NCBI GenBank assembly: GCA_020726505.1
Contig: JAHLEZ010000002.1
Coordinates: 2,790,001-2,854,000, forward strand
Length of the DNA: 64,000 nucleotides
Direction of reading: 5' to 3'
Origin: Leptodontidium sp. MPI-SDFR-AT-0119
Taxonomy: Eukaryota > Ascomycota > Leotiomycetes > Helotiales > Leptodontidiaceae
The translations under genes and the position numbers were made by a program. The first letter of the stretch is position 1; each line of letters opens with the position of its first letter. This document shows, one piece after another, positions 1 through 11,700 of this stretch. Below the pieces are notes generated by a model. It was not told the DNA's origin, did no database searches, and worked only from the letters and a program-made list of their open reading frames with translations.

Positions 1-941
1 GTCCACTTGTCGGTACACGGGTCATAAGCTTCAGTCTCGTTGAAGACACCAGAAGGGTTTGAGAAGTCGCCCTCCCCTCCGAAGGTGTAGACAATACCGT
101 CCAAAGTCGCGGAAGATAAACCACCCCTTGGAGTCGGCATCTTTGCTCGGTTGGTAGTCCACACCGGTTTTTTGGCGGAAAGATCAAGCGCGAACACATC
201 ATTCACGACGTTATCGTGTCCAAATGCTCGGCCACCAAGAATGTAAAGGATACTGTCGATCAATGCAACACCAGCGTGGTCTCTTGGTGCAGGGAGGGCT
301 GGAAGTGCTGTCCATTTCTTGGTCACGGTGTTATAGGACGATGTGATGTTGACTGTGTCTTCTCTGTCGTCAGGTCCGATGCTGACGATTGGAGTGAGAC
401 CTCCAGCGAGATAGATAGTCTTGTCTTTGACCTCAACGGCGGCACTACCACGCCCATCCGGCATATCGGGGAGCGCAGTCCACTTGTCCTTGACGGGATC
501 ATAGACGAAACATTTTGGCGATGATACCCAGAGTAGACCTTCACCAGGAGTAAGTCCGCCGAGCAAGTAGATCTTTCCATCAACGACGGCGGCGTTAGGG
601 TGGTTAAAAGCAATGGGAACAGGAGCGACGGTGGTCCATTTGTTCTTTGGGATGGAATAGACTTGCATCAAAGTGACGGTGGGAAATATGACGCCGTCAA
701 GCTCTGGGACGACGCCCCCGAGGACATACAGGTGGGTTGAGTTGAGAGCGACAGTCCTATGCTCTTGGCGCTTGAACGGCGTAAGTGGTGCAAGTGACGT
801 CCATTTTCCCTTGGGAGCAAAGGTGGTGGCGGCGTTGGTGTCGCGAGCCTGGTGGGAAGCTTCTACAGTGATCTGAGGAGCAGCGGCAGCCCAGTCTGCG
901 AGGGAAAGGAGTCCCAGAAGGACAAACCCAGGAGCATGCAT
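1..941 (-). CDS. secreted Kelch-repeat protein, C-terminus cut by window edge
   Basis: The minus strand is open from an ATG at 941 to the window edge (about 313 residues, no stop). The first ~20 residues (MHAPGFVLLGLLSLADWAAA) form a signal peptide. After that come repeated Kelch blades, each with a double-glycine strand followed by a W-T/W-x-x-L strand: YVLGG near residue 70, YLLGG near 120, YLAGG near 180, YILGG near 230 and YTFGG near 280. These families form a beta-propeller; secreted fungal members are often fused to or resemble galactose-oxidase propellers, but no copper-ligand region is visible in this part. Extracellular propeller of unknown ligand is as far as I can go. A (GATT)5 tract lies directly upstream of the start codon. 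Confidence 0.85.
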   Translation of the reverse strand, partial: MHAPGFVLLGLLSLADWAAAAPQITVEASHQARDTNAATTFAPKGKWTSLAPLTPFKRQEHRTVALNSTHLYVLGGVVPELDGVIFPTVTLMQVYSIPKNKWTTVAPVPIAFNHPNAAVVDGKIYLLGGLTPGEGLLWVSSPKCFVYDPVKDKWTALPDMPDGRGSAAVEVKDKTIYLAGGLTPIVSIGPDDREDTVNITSSYNTVTKKWTALPALPAPRDHAGVALIDSILYILGGRAFGHDNVVNDVFALDLSAKKPVWTTNRAKMPTPRGGLSSATLDGIVYTFGGEGDFSNPSGVFNETEAYDPCTDKW

Positions 942-944
942 AGC

Positions 945-964
945 GATTGATTGATTGATTGATT
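945..964. repeat. (GATT)5 microsatellite
   Basis: Five perfect GATT units sit 3 bp upstream of the Kelch gene start codon, so they fall in its 5' UTR or core promoter. Confidence 0.95.
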
Positions 965-2605
965 GGCCGTCGGTCACTTAACTGTGAGTCTAGGAAGAAT
1001 CACGAGGAAGACAGGCGGCACCGAGAAGAATTAAGTAAAACAGAATTGGAGTAGAAGTACGTTTGTGTAATGATCACTAGCACGCTGAGGTAACTGCAAC
1101 ACAATAGAATAGCTGGAGAGACGCTGAATAGTAACTGGTAATACTATTTAATACAGAAGCTAATTACTAAGGAGGGAAGATTATCTCTTCCCCGCTTTGC
1201 CCACATATACGTGGTGTAAGCACTAAGAGCACGTGCCATTACAGTTTGAGCTTGAGCTGCAGCTAGACAGGTGTACTAGCTAGGTTCTTATCTTCCCGAG
1301 AGATTACTAGAGAGGTGAGATGAGTTGAAAGTCTAAGTGGGAAATGGCACGCTATCTACGGAGGCTCCGAATACGCGAAGTCGGCGTCTTTACCTTAAAG
1401 TAATAAAACAGTAGCTTAATTAATAACCTTTTAATTCATGCAAGTCTTAAAAAAGAAGCTGGTTAATACTTTCCCTAACCAACATTTGAGATTATTCTTT
1501 TGCGTAAAAAGTCCAACTTTTCATTTAGCTGTGGAAAGCGCACAGACCCGTGGTGATAGGCTCGTAAGCGAACCCGTCCCTAGCGGCGGTTCGCCAGCCT
1601 GCAGCCCACAGCCCACATTCTCGACTAGGGGGGATCGGGGGGTAAGTACAGTATGGAGCCGGAACAAGAATTCAACGGAGATAAGATGGCTGAGAAGCTC
1701 GTCTCAGTCTAAAATCATTACTGTAGCGCTTCCAAAAATGATTAAATGATTCCAATATTTTAACAAAGATGACATCTGGGCAACTCACACACAATACATG
1801 GAACATGGGAATTGGAAGATACGTTCGGTCTCTCCGTCTATCAAGCGGTAGATATTTCGATGTAGATGTACCTGGAAATGCCTCGCTTAATCGTTTGTAG
1901 ACTACAGACCCGTGGTGATGGGCTCGTTAGGTCCCCTCCAAGGAGAGTGTACTCCGTAGAGGCCGAGCAAGGCAGCAAAGTTCCCCGACTTGGATTTAAG
2001 AAGCTTCAATAAGCTTTATTAGTGGGCAAATGAGCGCATTGCACCATGTCCGGTGCGTGCTATGAAAATTAATCTTACCCCTCAGACGATTTACTTCTAT
2101 CCCCGGATACGAAGTAGTTCGTAAGATTGCCACAAGCCAGCCGTCCAGAATCCCTGAATTCAAAGCATACCAGGATGTTGCAGGATTTCTTCCAACCGAG
2201 CCTACTAACATTGATTGTCAGGGGCTGAGCTGAGGGAGAGGAGGACCCACGGGCAACAGGTCGCTGCAAAATAATTTACTTGGCTTCTTTTGAATGCTTG
2301 AAGCGCTTGGCAGGGGGAGCATTTTTGACGAACCTGGAATTGCTACTTGTTCTGGGTCGGAAAGTCCGAAAGAGCGGCACAGTGGGAGGGAGGCGTTTTT
2401 CACTTTTTTGAATCACTTGGCAGCGCAGGCATCTTCAGCACTTCGCCATAAAATCTTTAGATCAGGGGATGAAGGATCTAAATGTTTGCTTATGGGTATG
2501 AGGGTACCTCCATAGTTTGTTGGTCTTGTCTGCTCTGCACCATCATTCTTTACGTTTCAATTGTTGACCAAAGTTTGGCAATACCATAATACATTTTGCC
2601 TACAA
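965..2605. other. intergenic region, no gene recognised
   Basis: This gap separates the Kelch gene (leftward) from the rhodopsin-like gene (rightward), so both promoters should lie here. Open frames are short, overlap on both strands and look like no family I know. The only structure seen is a 24-bp segment present twice with one mismatch (1542-1565 and 1904-1927). Confidence 0.6.
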
Positions 2606-4015
2606 ATGACTCTCCCCGCAGCTGTATTAGGTTCGATATGGACCGAATTTTCGGTTGCGGCGCTGTTGATGGGAATACGAACAGCCTCAGCTTATATTTC
2701 AAAAGGCTACAGGTTGGACTTTTGGCTTGCTTGGATTTCTCTGGTGCATGATTCTTCTCTTTCAACTTGGTTTCTCTTTTGGCTCCCTCTATGTGCAACT
2801 CTCTTGCGCCTTGAAAGTTGAAACCGCAAACAAACAATTGGCTAACTCAACTCTAGGTGGTTGGCTTTGCAGCTAACATCTTTTGCACCATCTCTGTTCA
2901 CTATGGCGCCGGACAGCACACGGCTGACCTTGACAAGGAAGCTGTCAAAACCGCAATTATGTGGACATGGATCCTCTTTCAGACCTATGTCGTGTCCCAG
3001 ATGTTCGGAAAGTTATCCATCATCGCCTTCCTTCTTGAATTTGAGCGCAATGTCCCAGCGGCCAGGAAATGGCTTTTGTATGTGGTAGCATTCATCAATG
3101 TTGCGGTGAACATGGGCACAAGTAGTCTGCAGTGGCAGCAATGTAAACCCGTTGCGAAAACTTGGGATGACGATATTGCCGGAGTGTGCGTTGGGCGGCA
3201 AAGGAACACACAAGGAGGGTATATACAAGGAAGTTAGTAGGAATAGTGTTTACTCTTGCAGACGAACGCTGATTTGATTAGGTATTGGTGCTGCCATTGA
3301 TATATTTCTGGTGGTCTATCCGATGGTCATGTTCTGGAAATTGCAGATGGACCGAACCGTCAAGGTCGGCCTCTGCGTACTCTTTAGCCTTGGTCTTCTG
3401 TAAGATCTCATGTGTCTTGTTTCAAAATCTAATGCTAATAGACTTTCCCAGGACTGTGGCTTGTGCAATCCTAAAGACCGTTGGTATTAGTCTTTTGGAT
3501 GCCACAGACACAACGTGTAAGAACAGCCTTCCTTTAGATCATGTCACGCTCGTCTCCTGTGTAACGTACCTTGAGTACTCTAGCTGACGGGCTTATTACT
3601 TCATTAGATCAACTTGCCACGCTCGCCGTATACTCCTTGTACGTTCACACCCCATCGCAACCTCCCAAATCCCCTTCTAATTTCTGCCTCCAGGACCGAA
3701 CTGTGGGTAGTCCTAATAGTAGGCTGCGTGCCACCAACCAAACAGCTCCTCTCTCGCATCCTCCGCAAGACCCGTGGATTCAGCACACGCGAATCGTCCG
3801 ACCGCACTGGTGTCAATACCTCGAAACGCGGCTACATTTCCCAAACCGATCCAGCCCGCGGTTGGCCCGAATACCATCACAAGTCTAGAATAAGCTCCAA
3901 GAAAATGCCCACATCGGATAGTGAGGAGGACATACTCGGACATGAAGGGATCAGAATGACTAGAACTGTAAATGTGGAGCAGGGAGAAAAGACCTGCTCG
4001 CATGGGTTTAAGTGA
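2606..4015 (+). CDS. rhodopsin-domain integral membrane protein (PTH11-like, no CFEM)
   Basis: Six exons join in frame: 2606-2743, 2857-3232, 3282-3399, 3452-3516, 3608-3638 and 3694-4015 (1050 nt, 349 aa). All introns are GT-AG. The product has about six or seven hydrophobic helices up to residue ~260. It shows the family pattern of a Q-C-x-P stretch after the fourth helix, then IGAAIDIFLVVYPMVMFWKLQM and a T-E-L-W-V-V-L helix. The ~90-residue tail is hydrophilic and Ser/Lys/Glu-rich. This is the large fungal rhodopsin-like family related to PTH11 receptors; no CFEM domain precedes the helices. The first helix looks short, so an upstream exon cannot be excluded. Plasma-membrane signalling is the family expectation, not something the sequence proves. 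Confidence 0.8.
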
Positions 4016-4269
4016 GCAAGTCTGTTTGGTTCGAGATGGAATATGCGAGTAAGGGCTCAATTTGGTTGTGGATAGAAGCCCTTGAGAATGGTGGGGAAAC
4101 GAAGCTGTATGATTATTACGTCCTTGTTCAGTAGCATTGGAGTTTACGGGCAGGACAGGCATTATGTCGGGGCGACGCGGGACATTCTCGGTCCAAATTA
4201 TTAAATTCGAAAAGCTTGCTCTTATAACCAAGTGATTCCGCAGTAGCTTGAGAATGGTAGCTGATGCCA

Positions 4270-4590
4270 TCACCTATACCGACGTCGCGGGTGAAGAAGT
4301 TCAATTTGCTCATCCGGTTTCAGATTCCACCAAAATCCTTGATCCCCCTCCCATTCTCGGTTCCACTCCTCTATCAGTGCTGGGTCTGGTCTCCACCCAA
4401 ATTCGAACTTGAAATTGTTGGCGTACCCGTCGAAGGTCATGTATGCTTCCTTGTTTCGGATGGCTCTCGCTCGCTCGTTCATCTCCATGTCCAGGAAACT
4501 GTGTTCTGTCATGTGGAACCCGTGGTGACGAGGGGTGAAAGGTACGGAGTATGCCACCTGATTTCCTTGAAGATGAGGATGTTGTTGCAT
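4270..4590 (-). CDS. orphan protein, paralog of the 5524-5898 gene
   Basis: Single-exon frame of 106 codons with ATG in good context (CAACCATGC). I recognise no known domain and see no signal peptide. The strongest evidence that it is real is its ungapped similarity to the product of 5524-5898: 33 identities over 81 aligned residues, including T-x-D-x-YA, FGW-x-P-x-P, N-x-EW, FW-x-N-x-KP-x-E-x-I and a C-terminal HPR-x-x-Y. The shared residues are Trp/Phe/Pro rich, suggesting a small folded domain. Both copies are on the minus strand about 0.9 kb apart, so this is a tandem duplication. The rhodopsin-like gene converges on it. Confidence 0.65.
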   Translation of the reverse strand: MQQHPHLQGNQVAYSVPFTPRHHGFHMTEHSFLDMEMNERARAIRNKEAYMTFDGYANNFKFEFGWRPDPALIEEWNREWEGDQGFWWNLKPDEQIELLHPRRRYR

Positions 4591-5523
4591 GGTTGTAATT
4601 GACTTCGGACAAATTGGCTTTCGTATTCGTGTTGGAAAATTTGGATGTTTGTTATACTGCGGGTGGTTTTGAGATGTGCTTTAGAAAATGCATATGCGTT
4701 TCAAATATTAACATGAAAGTGCTGGAAGTAGGATCGCAGGTTTGTATTTGGGAAAAAAAGAAATGGGGTTTTCCACCTAGCAAATTGAAGTGTGGCGTCT
4801 CGCCCTAAACCTAGTCTAAGGCGAAGTGTGGTTTGACTACTGTAAAATGGGCCTCAGGGGTAAATTTTGGTGAGGTTACCTAACCCAGGGAACTTGGAAT
4901 TAAAATGAAACTCCGCCTAATGCGCTTATCTCCAAATTAATGAATAAATGTAATAGTTCTCATGAACATGGATAATATAATATGCTAGACAGCATATTTG
5001 GTTGTTGACATTCTCGCTAAACAGACATCACGTAATTATGTAGTGCTTGCCGAATTTGCTTTAAATGAGGGCTAGTGCCGAGTCCCATGGCTGCGTTAAG
5101 GTTTGGGCTTTGAAGTCTACCATATGACTGTGACTTTAAGCCGCTCTTAGAGTGTAGCCGCAAAAAAAAAGGGTCCCCTAGCCCAGGTCCCCCTTGTCTT
5201 GACACCAATTGAAAAACAATAAATTCACTCATCACAACTCCTCCTCACCCGTTAACTCATAACTCACCCATACGACTATCTAGGTGGGTTGTTTCAGAGT
5301 GGAGAATTACTGAGCCCACTGAAGTAAGCTTCTGATCCTTGCTCACTCTGATTTTTCTTTACATACCTACGAGGTAATTTATCTGGCTTGCACTTATCAC
5401 AAAGCTGGAAGAACCTCGGTGTAGAAAACATTGCTAACTTAGATTCACACTTTGCTTCTATCCTAAAGAAGAGACTCGGTGATTTGCGTTCCTGAAGCTA
5501 TATCATTTATCTCCTTCACCATC
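4591..5523. other. intergenic region between tandem paralogs
   Basis: Holds the presumed promoter of the 4270-4590 gene. No other coding region or repeat is supported. Confidence 0.55.
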
Positions 5524-5898
5524 TCAGTATTGCTTTCGTGGATGAATGACATCTATGTGCTCGCCAGGCTTATCGTTAACCCAAAAGCACCAATTGTGAG
5601 TCCATTCTTGGTTGCAGGAGGCGATAGCAAGTGGGTGAGGTTGCCAACCAAAATTCTTCTTGAAGTCCTTGGCGTAATCGTCCCACGTCCGGGGTGACAT
5701 GCCATTCTTCATGTCGAGCCTAAGGGAGCTCGTCTCACTATCTAGGTTGGGGTGTTCATTCATGCTGAAGTCGTAGCCGTACCAATTTTGGGGGGCATGA
5801 TACGAAGGGTTTTTGAGGTGCCTTAACGTTTTCTGAAATGAATAACGTTGGTTATTGATAGCTAGCAAAACTTTTAGTTGCTGACAGGGAGGTTGCAT
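5524..5898 (-). CDS. orphan protein, paralog of the 4270-4590 gene
   Basis: Open frame of 125 codons (124 aa). Residues 44-124 align without gaps to residues 25-105 of the neighbouring gene product (about 41% identity), keeping the YA-x-x-F...FGW-x-P-x-P, EW, FW-x-N and HPR-x-x-Y signatures. The first ~30 residues have no counterpart. A possible acceptor (ATTTCAG) lies just after codon 22, so the true 5' end may be an upstream exon rather than this ATG. Function unknown. The C-terminal half is well supported by the pairwise conservation; the N-terminus is not. Confidence 0.6.
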   Translation of the reverse strand: MQPPCQQLKVLLAINNQRYSFQKTLRHLKNPSYHAPQNWYGYDFSMNEHPNLDSETSSLRLDMKNGMSPRTWDDYAKDFKKNFGWQPHPLAIASCNQEWTHNWCFWVNDKPGEHIDVIHPRKQY

Positions 5899-7433
5899 GT
5901 GTATACAGGTTGCAGGCTGGAGGCTCGGTGTTAGCTTGATTCTGACAGAGAAGAAAAAACATCACATTGAAGAGATTAAAATTGAATTTATAGCTCTGGA
6001 GGGGCACACTATGATTCACCGCAGCCAGTAAATTATTTAGGAAGGTACTGGTATACACAAAATCACTGCATGTCAGGGATAGTGTGATTGGCAAGTGGTT
6101 GGATGACTGCTGACTTGTGCTAGATGCTACAGAGAAATACATGTTGTAGATTCCGGCATCTCTGGGTTCTCAAACTTAACTACTTCAAAATGATACATTT
6201 GGGTTAGGAAAAGAGCATTTGTTTCTGGTGGATCTCACCCTAGCTGGCGACTTTTCAATTCAATGAAAAACAACATGAGGGTAAGGATGAGAAAGATATA
6301 AGAAAGGCAACTATCCCTCCACATATTAATGAATGCTCTTATAACACCATTTTCAGTCCCGTGGTTTTATTGCCTGATACTGGCTTCCTTTTGAATGATC
6401 AGTCCTCAGCGACTTCAATATTTTTGAGGCAGCAACTGAAGCGAGAACTATAAACGAAGTCTGTAGGAATTCGAGAGAACTCGAAATTAAATAAAGCGAA
6501 GGGTGATAATTATAAAAACAACGAGATTAATATATATGTGAAGTAGTATTTCCTAGAAAACTCTAGTCGACAAGTAAGAGTTTATTTGAATTATAAAGCC
6601 GTTAAGCGTTTATAGCAGGCGAGAGCTCGACTTTGTAGGCTCTTTGTTTTCCATCATTTAATTAATGGATTACGTTGGGATACTGTAACAATCAGTCCCA
6701 GAGAGGAAAAGATCAAAAGAGCACGTTCACGTTCCGGCAGGAGTTCCTTTAGTCTTTGTTTCAAGGCTGTTACTCTTTATCGTATCTAAGAGCGCAATAA
6801 ATGATTGCCTTAAAGGTCTGCGTCAATCAGCGCTTCGTGCAAATAAATCCTGATGTGAAATCAAGGAGATTTTATTACGAAGTGGTTCATTTAGTATCGT
6901 AATCATGCTTTTGAAAAAATAATATAATACCCTCCCCCCCCTCCGTCGACTCCGTCCCCGCACAAGCACCAAACTACTTGAGGTCCAAGCATTACTAACA
7001 AAGCATTTCTTCCTTGTGAAAGAAGTCTCCTTTACATCTCAAATCATTGCGAGGCCATCGACAGGTGCTGAACGGTGTACGGAAGTAGTCCTCTAGTTAG
7101 GTAAACAATGATTGATAGCCTTGTAGAATAAAAGCGAGGAGTCCCTCAAACAGCCAGTCGTAGCTTTGACATAAGAATCTCGCGTCATAAATTAATAATA
7201 GGTGAATGTGCAGGGTGCAAATAGTACATTCTTGTTCTCGTTCTTGTTCTTGCTGAAAAACAGCTTCTCGTATGCCGTATTTAAGTCACACCCTTTTCAT
7301 TGTCTAGTCTGACTGAAATTCATCATCTACCCAGCTACTTCTGGCGTTGTCCATCAGCTTAACAAAGCAAATTCCACGAAGGTCATTCTTCCTAAAGAAC
7401 CTCCTCACAAAACACAAACAAAAGAGAGACATC
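5899..7433. other. AT-rich intergenic region
   Basis: No coding region, RNA gene or repeat is convincing. A short C-rich run lies near 6930-6950. The last ~60 bases before 7434 are A/C rich, as in fungal 5' leaders. Confidence 0.55.
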
Positions 7434-7661
7434 ATGTGTTACTACATCTCCTACTACCACAAAGGGTATTGTGGCCACTATAGCGAGAAGATCCCCTTCA
7501 TCTGCTATGCAGCGATGCAAAAATCCGGCGTGTATGACCCCAGATCGCACTACATTGGCGATTGTCAAAAAGACAGAGATATCAAGGGTTGTATCAAGGT
7601 AGATATTCGGGAAAGGACTGGGATTTGTGATCGATGTACAAAAAGTATGTCCCGTACGTAA
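7434..7661 (+). CDS. small Cys/His-rich protein (75 aa)
   Basis: Single exon of 76 codons starting MCYYISYYH, preceded by an A/C-rich leader (AGAGAGACATC). The frame stays open 29 codons further upstream, but this ATG is preferred because M-C at the N-terminus matches the related protein at 32321. Cysteines and histidines are arranged as MC, then C-G-H-x8-C (CGHYSEKIPFIC), then single Cys residues and a terminal C-D-R-C. This looks metal-binding, probably zinc, but no named family is recognised. It is the last gene before the transposon island; its likely relative is the first gene on the other side. Confidence 0.6.
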   Translation: MCYYISYYHKGYCGHYSEKIPFICYAAMQKSGVYDPRSHYIGDCQKDRDIKGCIKVDIRERTGICDRCTKSMSRT

Positions 7662-7806
7662 TGGAAAAGCGCCAAAATCGCAGCAAATGAATTGAGAATA
7701 TTGCCCTGCAATAATGTATTATTAACTGTATAAACAAATACCGCATTGACGTAGGAGCAAAATTAGGAATCAATTATTTGATTTTCTTACTAGAAAATGC
7801 TTACTA

Positions 7807-7857
7807 ATGTCTGTCCCTGCGTAGCGAGACGCACCCGGTAACGAGACAAATCATAGG
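7807..7857 (+). repeat. left terminal inverted repeat of the Fot1-type unit
   Basis: Begins directly after a TA at 7805-7806. It contains GTCTGTCCCTGCGT, CGAGACGCACC and ACGAGAC in the same order and spacing as the reverse complement of the right end. Several mismatches between the ends are C/T or G/A, as expected after RIP. Confidence 0.75.
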
Positions 7858-8764
7858 TACTTTAAGTTCAAGCGACTTTAAATCTATGAACGCGTGAAAA
7901 TTTCTATTCATTTTCATTTAAGTGTATTATATACTTCCCCTGAACACTCCTAACCTATTAATTCCGAAAATTATTATCGTGTCGTCGCCGCTCCTTTGAA
8001 TTTACGGAGGGCCTTCCTTTAATACTATAATAGACCCCTCGACTCATAATACTACCATTAAGCTTTTTCCACTTTTTGAACTCATAAAACGATTAGATAT
8101 AGATATCTAGGTTTTATTATAATATTAAAACAGTATTCTTAGTCTTTGTGGCGGGCAGAGCGCGCTATGTTATACGCCGTCGCTATATAGGCTGATACCT
8201 CCTCTAATTAAGCGATTAAGGATCCTGGTCAGTGGCGGTGTGGTTATAGTAATCTCGGTAAGATTGTAATAAAATCTGTGGCTGCGCGTGGCGGATCTGC
8301 CGGAAAATCCCGCTTCCCGACATCCTCCGAGGAGAGCAAAAAGTATCCGTGCGAAGCAGTCCCGTCCCTCTTTCAGCGACTGTGAATGCTTTCAAAACCG
8401 TCCCGTCCCCTTGATCCCCCCCACCTACAGCATCTTACTCCTCTTCGGCTTTGTAGAAGCCGGTATCTTAAGAACAGCAAACAACTTGTCCTAGAATCCA
8501 GTCTGTAAGTTAGCATGTAAGTTTTCCTATACAATGAAGCGTCCTTTGCGTTCTGTCTGCTTTCGCCATGCAAGTGGCTAGCCAGGCTACGCCACGATAC
8601 AGCCTCGTGGCGGTCGCCGACAACAACGACTGCACATCCTTCTCACTATCAGTCCTTCGACGACTGCTTCACATCCTGTCGACCTTGAATCGCAGTGCTT
8701 GCGCAATATGCCGAACGAGTAATACGAGTCGCGACTGCTACGAGATCGCTCGCAAACCTCTAAC
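7858..8764. other. subterminal region of the Fot1-type unit
   Basis: AT-rich sequence between the left inverted repeat and the NLR start. A short open frame from 8568 has no recognisable domain. A 16-bp match to the Gypsy LTR (TATAGTAATCTCGGTA near 8245) is too short to interpret. Confidence 0.4.
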
Positions 8765-11700
8765 ATGTCTTTTATACGCCTCTTGCAACGAAAACCAAAC
8801 GGCGAGATCGCCTTTCGCGAACCTACTAGCGGCGAAGTCCCTGCCTTCGCAATACTCTCTCATACCTAGGGAAAAGAGGAGGTCATCTATTAAGACTTAA
8901 AGAAGGGCAAGGACAAAAGCAAGACTGTGAACAAAGTTGGGTGGAGGAAAATACAGTTTTGCGCGAATCAGGCTGCAGTCGATAGACTGGAATACTTCTG
9001 GGTCGACACTTGCTGCATTGACAAAAAGAATTTAGTCGAGCTTAGCGCGGCGATTAACTCTATATTCCGGTGGTATTAGAACGCTGCGCGCTGCTACGTC
9101 TACCTTTCGGATGTATCGAAGCCCGACACTGGGGTGGATGACTAGAGGGCATGGGAAGAAGCCTTTAGGAAGAGTCGTTGGTTTACTCGAGGCTGGACGC
9201 TTCAGGAGCTCATCGCACCCAGGCTAGTTGATTTTTTTAGCTCGGAGGGTAAGCGACTAGGGAGCAAGTTGTCGCTTGAGTCTCAGATATACGAAATTAC
9301 TAGCATCGCAAACAAAGCTCTCTGAGGTGATGCATTGTCGAATTTTAGTATTAAAGAGCGCAGATCCTAGGCAGAGCGCCGAAATACTACTATTGAAGAA
9401 GATGCAGCGTACTACTTAATCGGGATCTTTGATATGTCTATAGTGCCAAATTATGGGGAGAGAAAGGACTAGGCATTCAGGCGACTGGAGGATGAGATCC
9501 ACAGGTTGTACAAGGGTAAGTTGTTTACATAGATGTATTGTTAACCGAAGCAACGACGCTGACCCAGCACAGGGATCGATTTCGAACAATTTGCCGTCGG
9601 GCTCAACCTCGCGTCATTTCCTGAAGCTACACAGTTTGTTGCGAGAGAGAAGGAGCTGTCGAAGATGCACGAGCTGCTTCAAGATTACAGTAGCCGATCC
9701 TGTGTCGTCCTACATGGTCTTGGGGGCATGGGAAAGACTTAACTAGCGAACACATATGCTAGGCGACACAAGGAGAAATATACGGCGATCTTCTGGTTAA
9801 ACGCGAATGACGAGAACTCTCTTAAGCTGAGTTTTCGGGACGTCGCTCAGCAGGTGCTAACGTATCACCCTTCAACTAGTATAGTATCAAGCGTAGACTA
9901 AGATAAAGACCTCGATCAAGTTGTTAGTATAGTCAAGGGCTGGCTTGAATTTCCGCAGAACACAAGGTGGCTAATGATCTATAATAACCTCGATAATCCC
10001 AAGACACCTAGTAATCCCGACAACTCGGCAGTCGACATACGTCAATTTCTCCCTCGGTCTGATCACGGCTCGATTATTATCACGACACGGTCGTCGCAAG
10101 TCAGGCAAGGTATACGAATCCATGTTCAGAAATTGCTAGATATTAAGGAAGGTCTTGAGATTGTGTCTAATATGTCAGGACGTAAGGGCATTGAAAAGGG
10201 TATGTCGGTATTATTTATAGTGGGAGCAAAGAAAATACTAATAAGGCAGATCCTAATGCTATAGCACTTGTCAAGGAACTCGACGGCCTACCACTTGCTC
10301 TATCTACGGCAGGGGTATATCTCGAACACGTAACGACGCGCTTCTCGGATTATCTTCAGCTCTATAAGACATCATAGTTAAAGCTTCAGACGACAAGTCC
10401 CCTGTTAGATTCCTATAAAGATCGTACACTACACACGACATGGCAGATCACTTTCGATCGGATCCAACAGTAGAATATAGCATCAGCAAAACTACTCAAG
10501 CTATAGGCATATTTTCATCGACAAGACCTGTGGTTTGACCTCCTCCGGCATATAAACTCTGTAGACGATAAATGGATACAGAAGCTCACGGACGAACTGA
10601 ACTTTAATGAGGCCATCACTCTACTATATACTTTCGGACTGGTTAATCCTGACAGGTCTCCTCAGCAGCATGTCGGGGCTAGAGGGTATAGTGTGCATAG
10701 TTATGTCCACTCATAGATAGTGTTTGTACTTAACAAGGAGTGGGACAGGAGCCTTGCACGTCTGGCCTTGACTTGTGTTGCCTCACAGGTTCCTAGGACA
10801 GATGCAAAGGACTGGTGGCTCTTACAACGGCGACTTCTTCAGCATGCGACACGACAGAACGTCTTTGTAGTAAATAGTAAGTTAAATATAGACGGACTAG
10901 ATTTGGCTTTTCACAATCTCGGCGACCTTTTCACCGACCAAGACAAGCTAGCAGAGGCGGAGGCGATGTACACTCGGGCGCTGCAAGGCAAGGAGAAGGC
11001 ACTTGGACCGGACCACACATCGACACTCCATACAGTCCACAACCTAGGCAATCTCTATAAAGACCAAGGCAAGCTAGCAAAGGCAGAGGCGATGTACACT
11101 CGGGCGTTAGAAGGCAAGGAGAAGGCACTTGGACCGGACCACACATCGACACTCGATGTAGTCCACAACCTAGGCACCCTTTATAAAGACCAAGACAAGC
11201 TAGCCGAGGCGGAGGCGATGTATCTTCGAGCGCTGAAAGGCTGTGAGAAGGCACTTGGACTGAACCACATATTGACACTCACAACAGTCCACTGTCTAAG
11301 TACCCTTTACAAAAACTAAGGCAAGTTAGCAAAGGCAGAGGCGATGTACACTCGGGCGCTGTAAGGCAAAGAGAAGGCACTTGAACCAGACCACATATCG
11401 ACACTCGCAACAGTCTAAAGCTTAAGCAGCCTCTACCGAGACCAAGACAAGCTGGCCGAGGCGGAGGCGATGTATACGCGGGCGCTACAAGGCAAAGAGA
11501 AGGCACTTAGACCGGATTACACATCGACACTCGTAACGGTCCAAAGCTTAGGCAGCCTCTACCAAGACCAAGGCAGGCTGGCCGAGGCAGAAGCGATGTA
11601 CACTCGGGCGCTGCAAGGCGAGGAGAAGGCACTTGGACCGGACCATACATCGACACTCGTAACGATCCACCGCCTAGGCACCCTCTACCAAGACCAAGGC

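Noticed and set aside
2294..2515. Open frame upstream of the rhodopsin-like gene as its first exon
   Set aside because: It lacks hydrophobic helices, has no plausible donor joining it in frame to the exon at 2606, and resembles nothing known.
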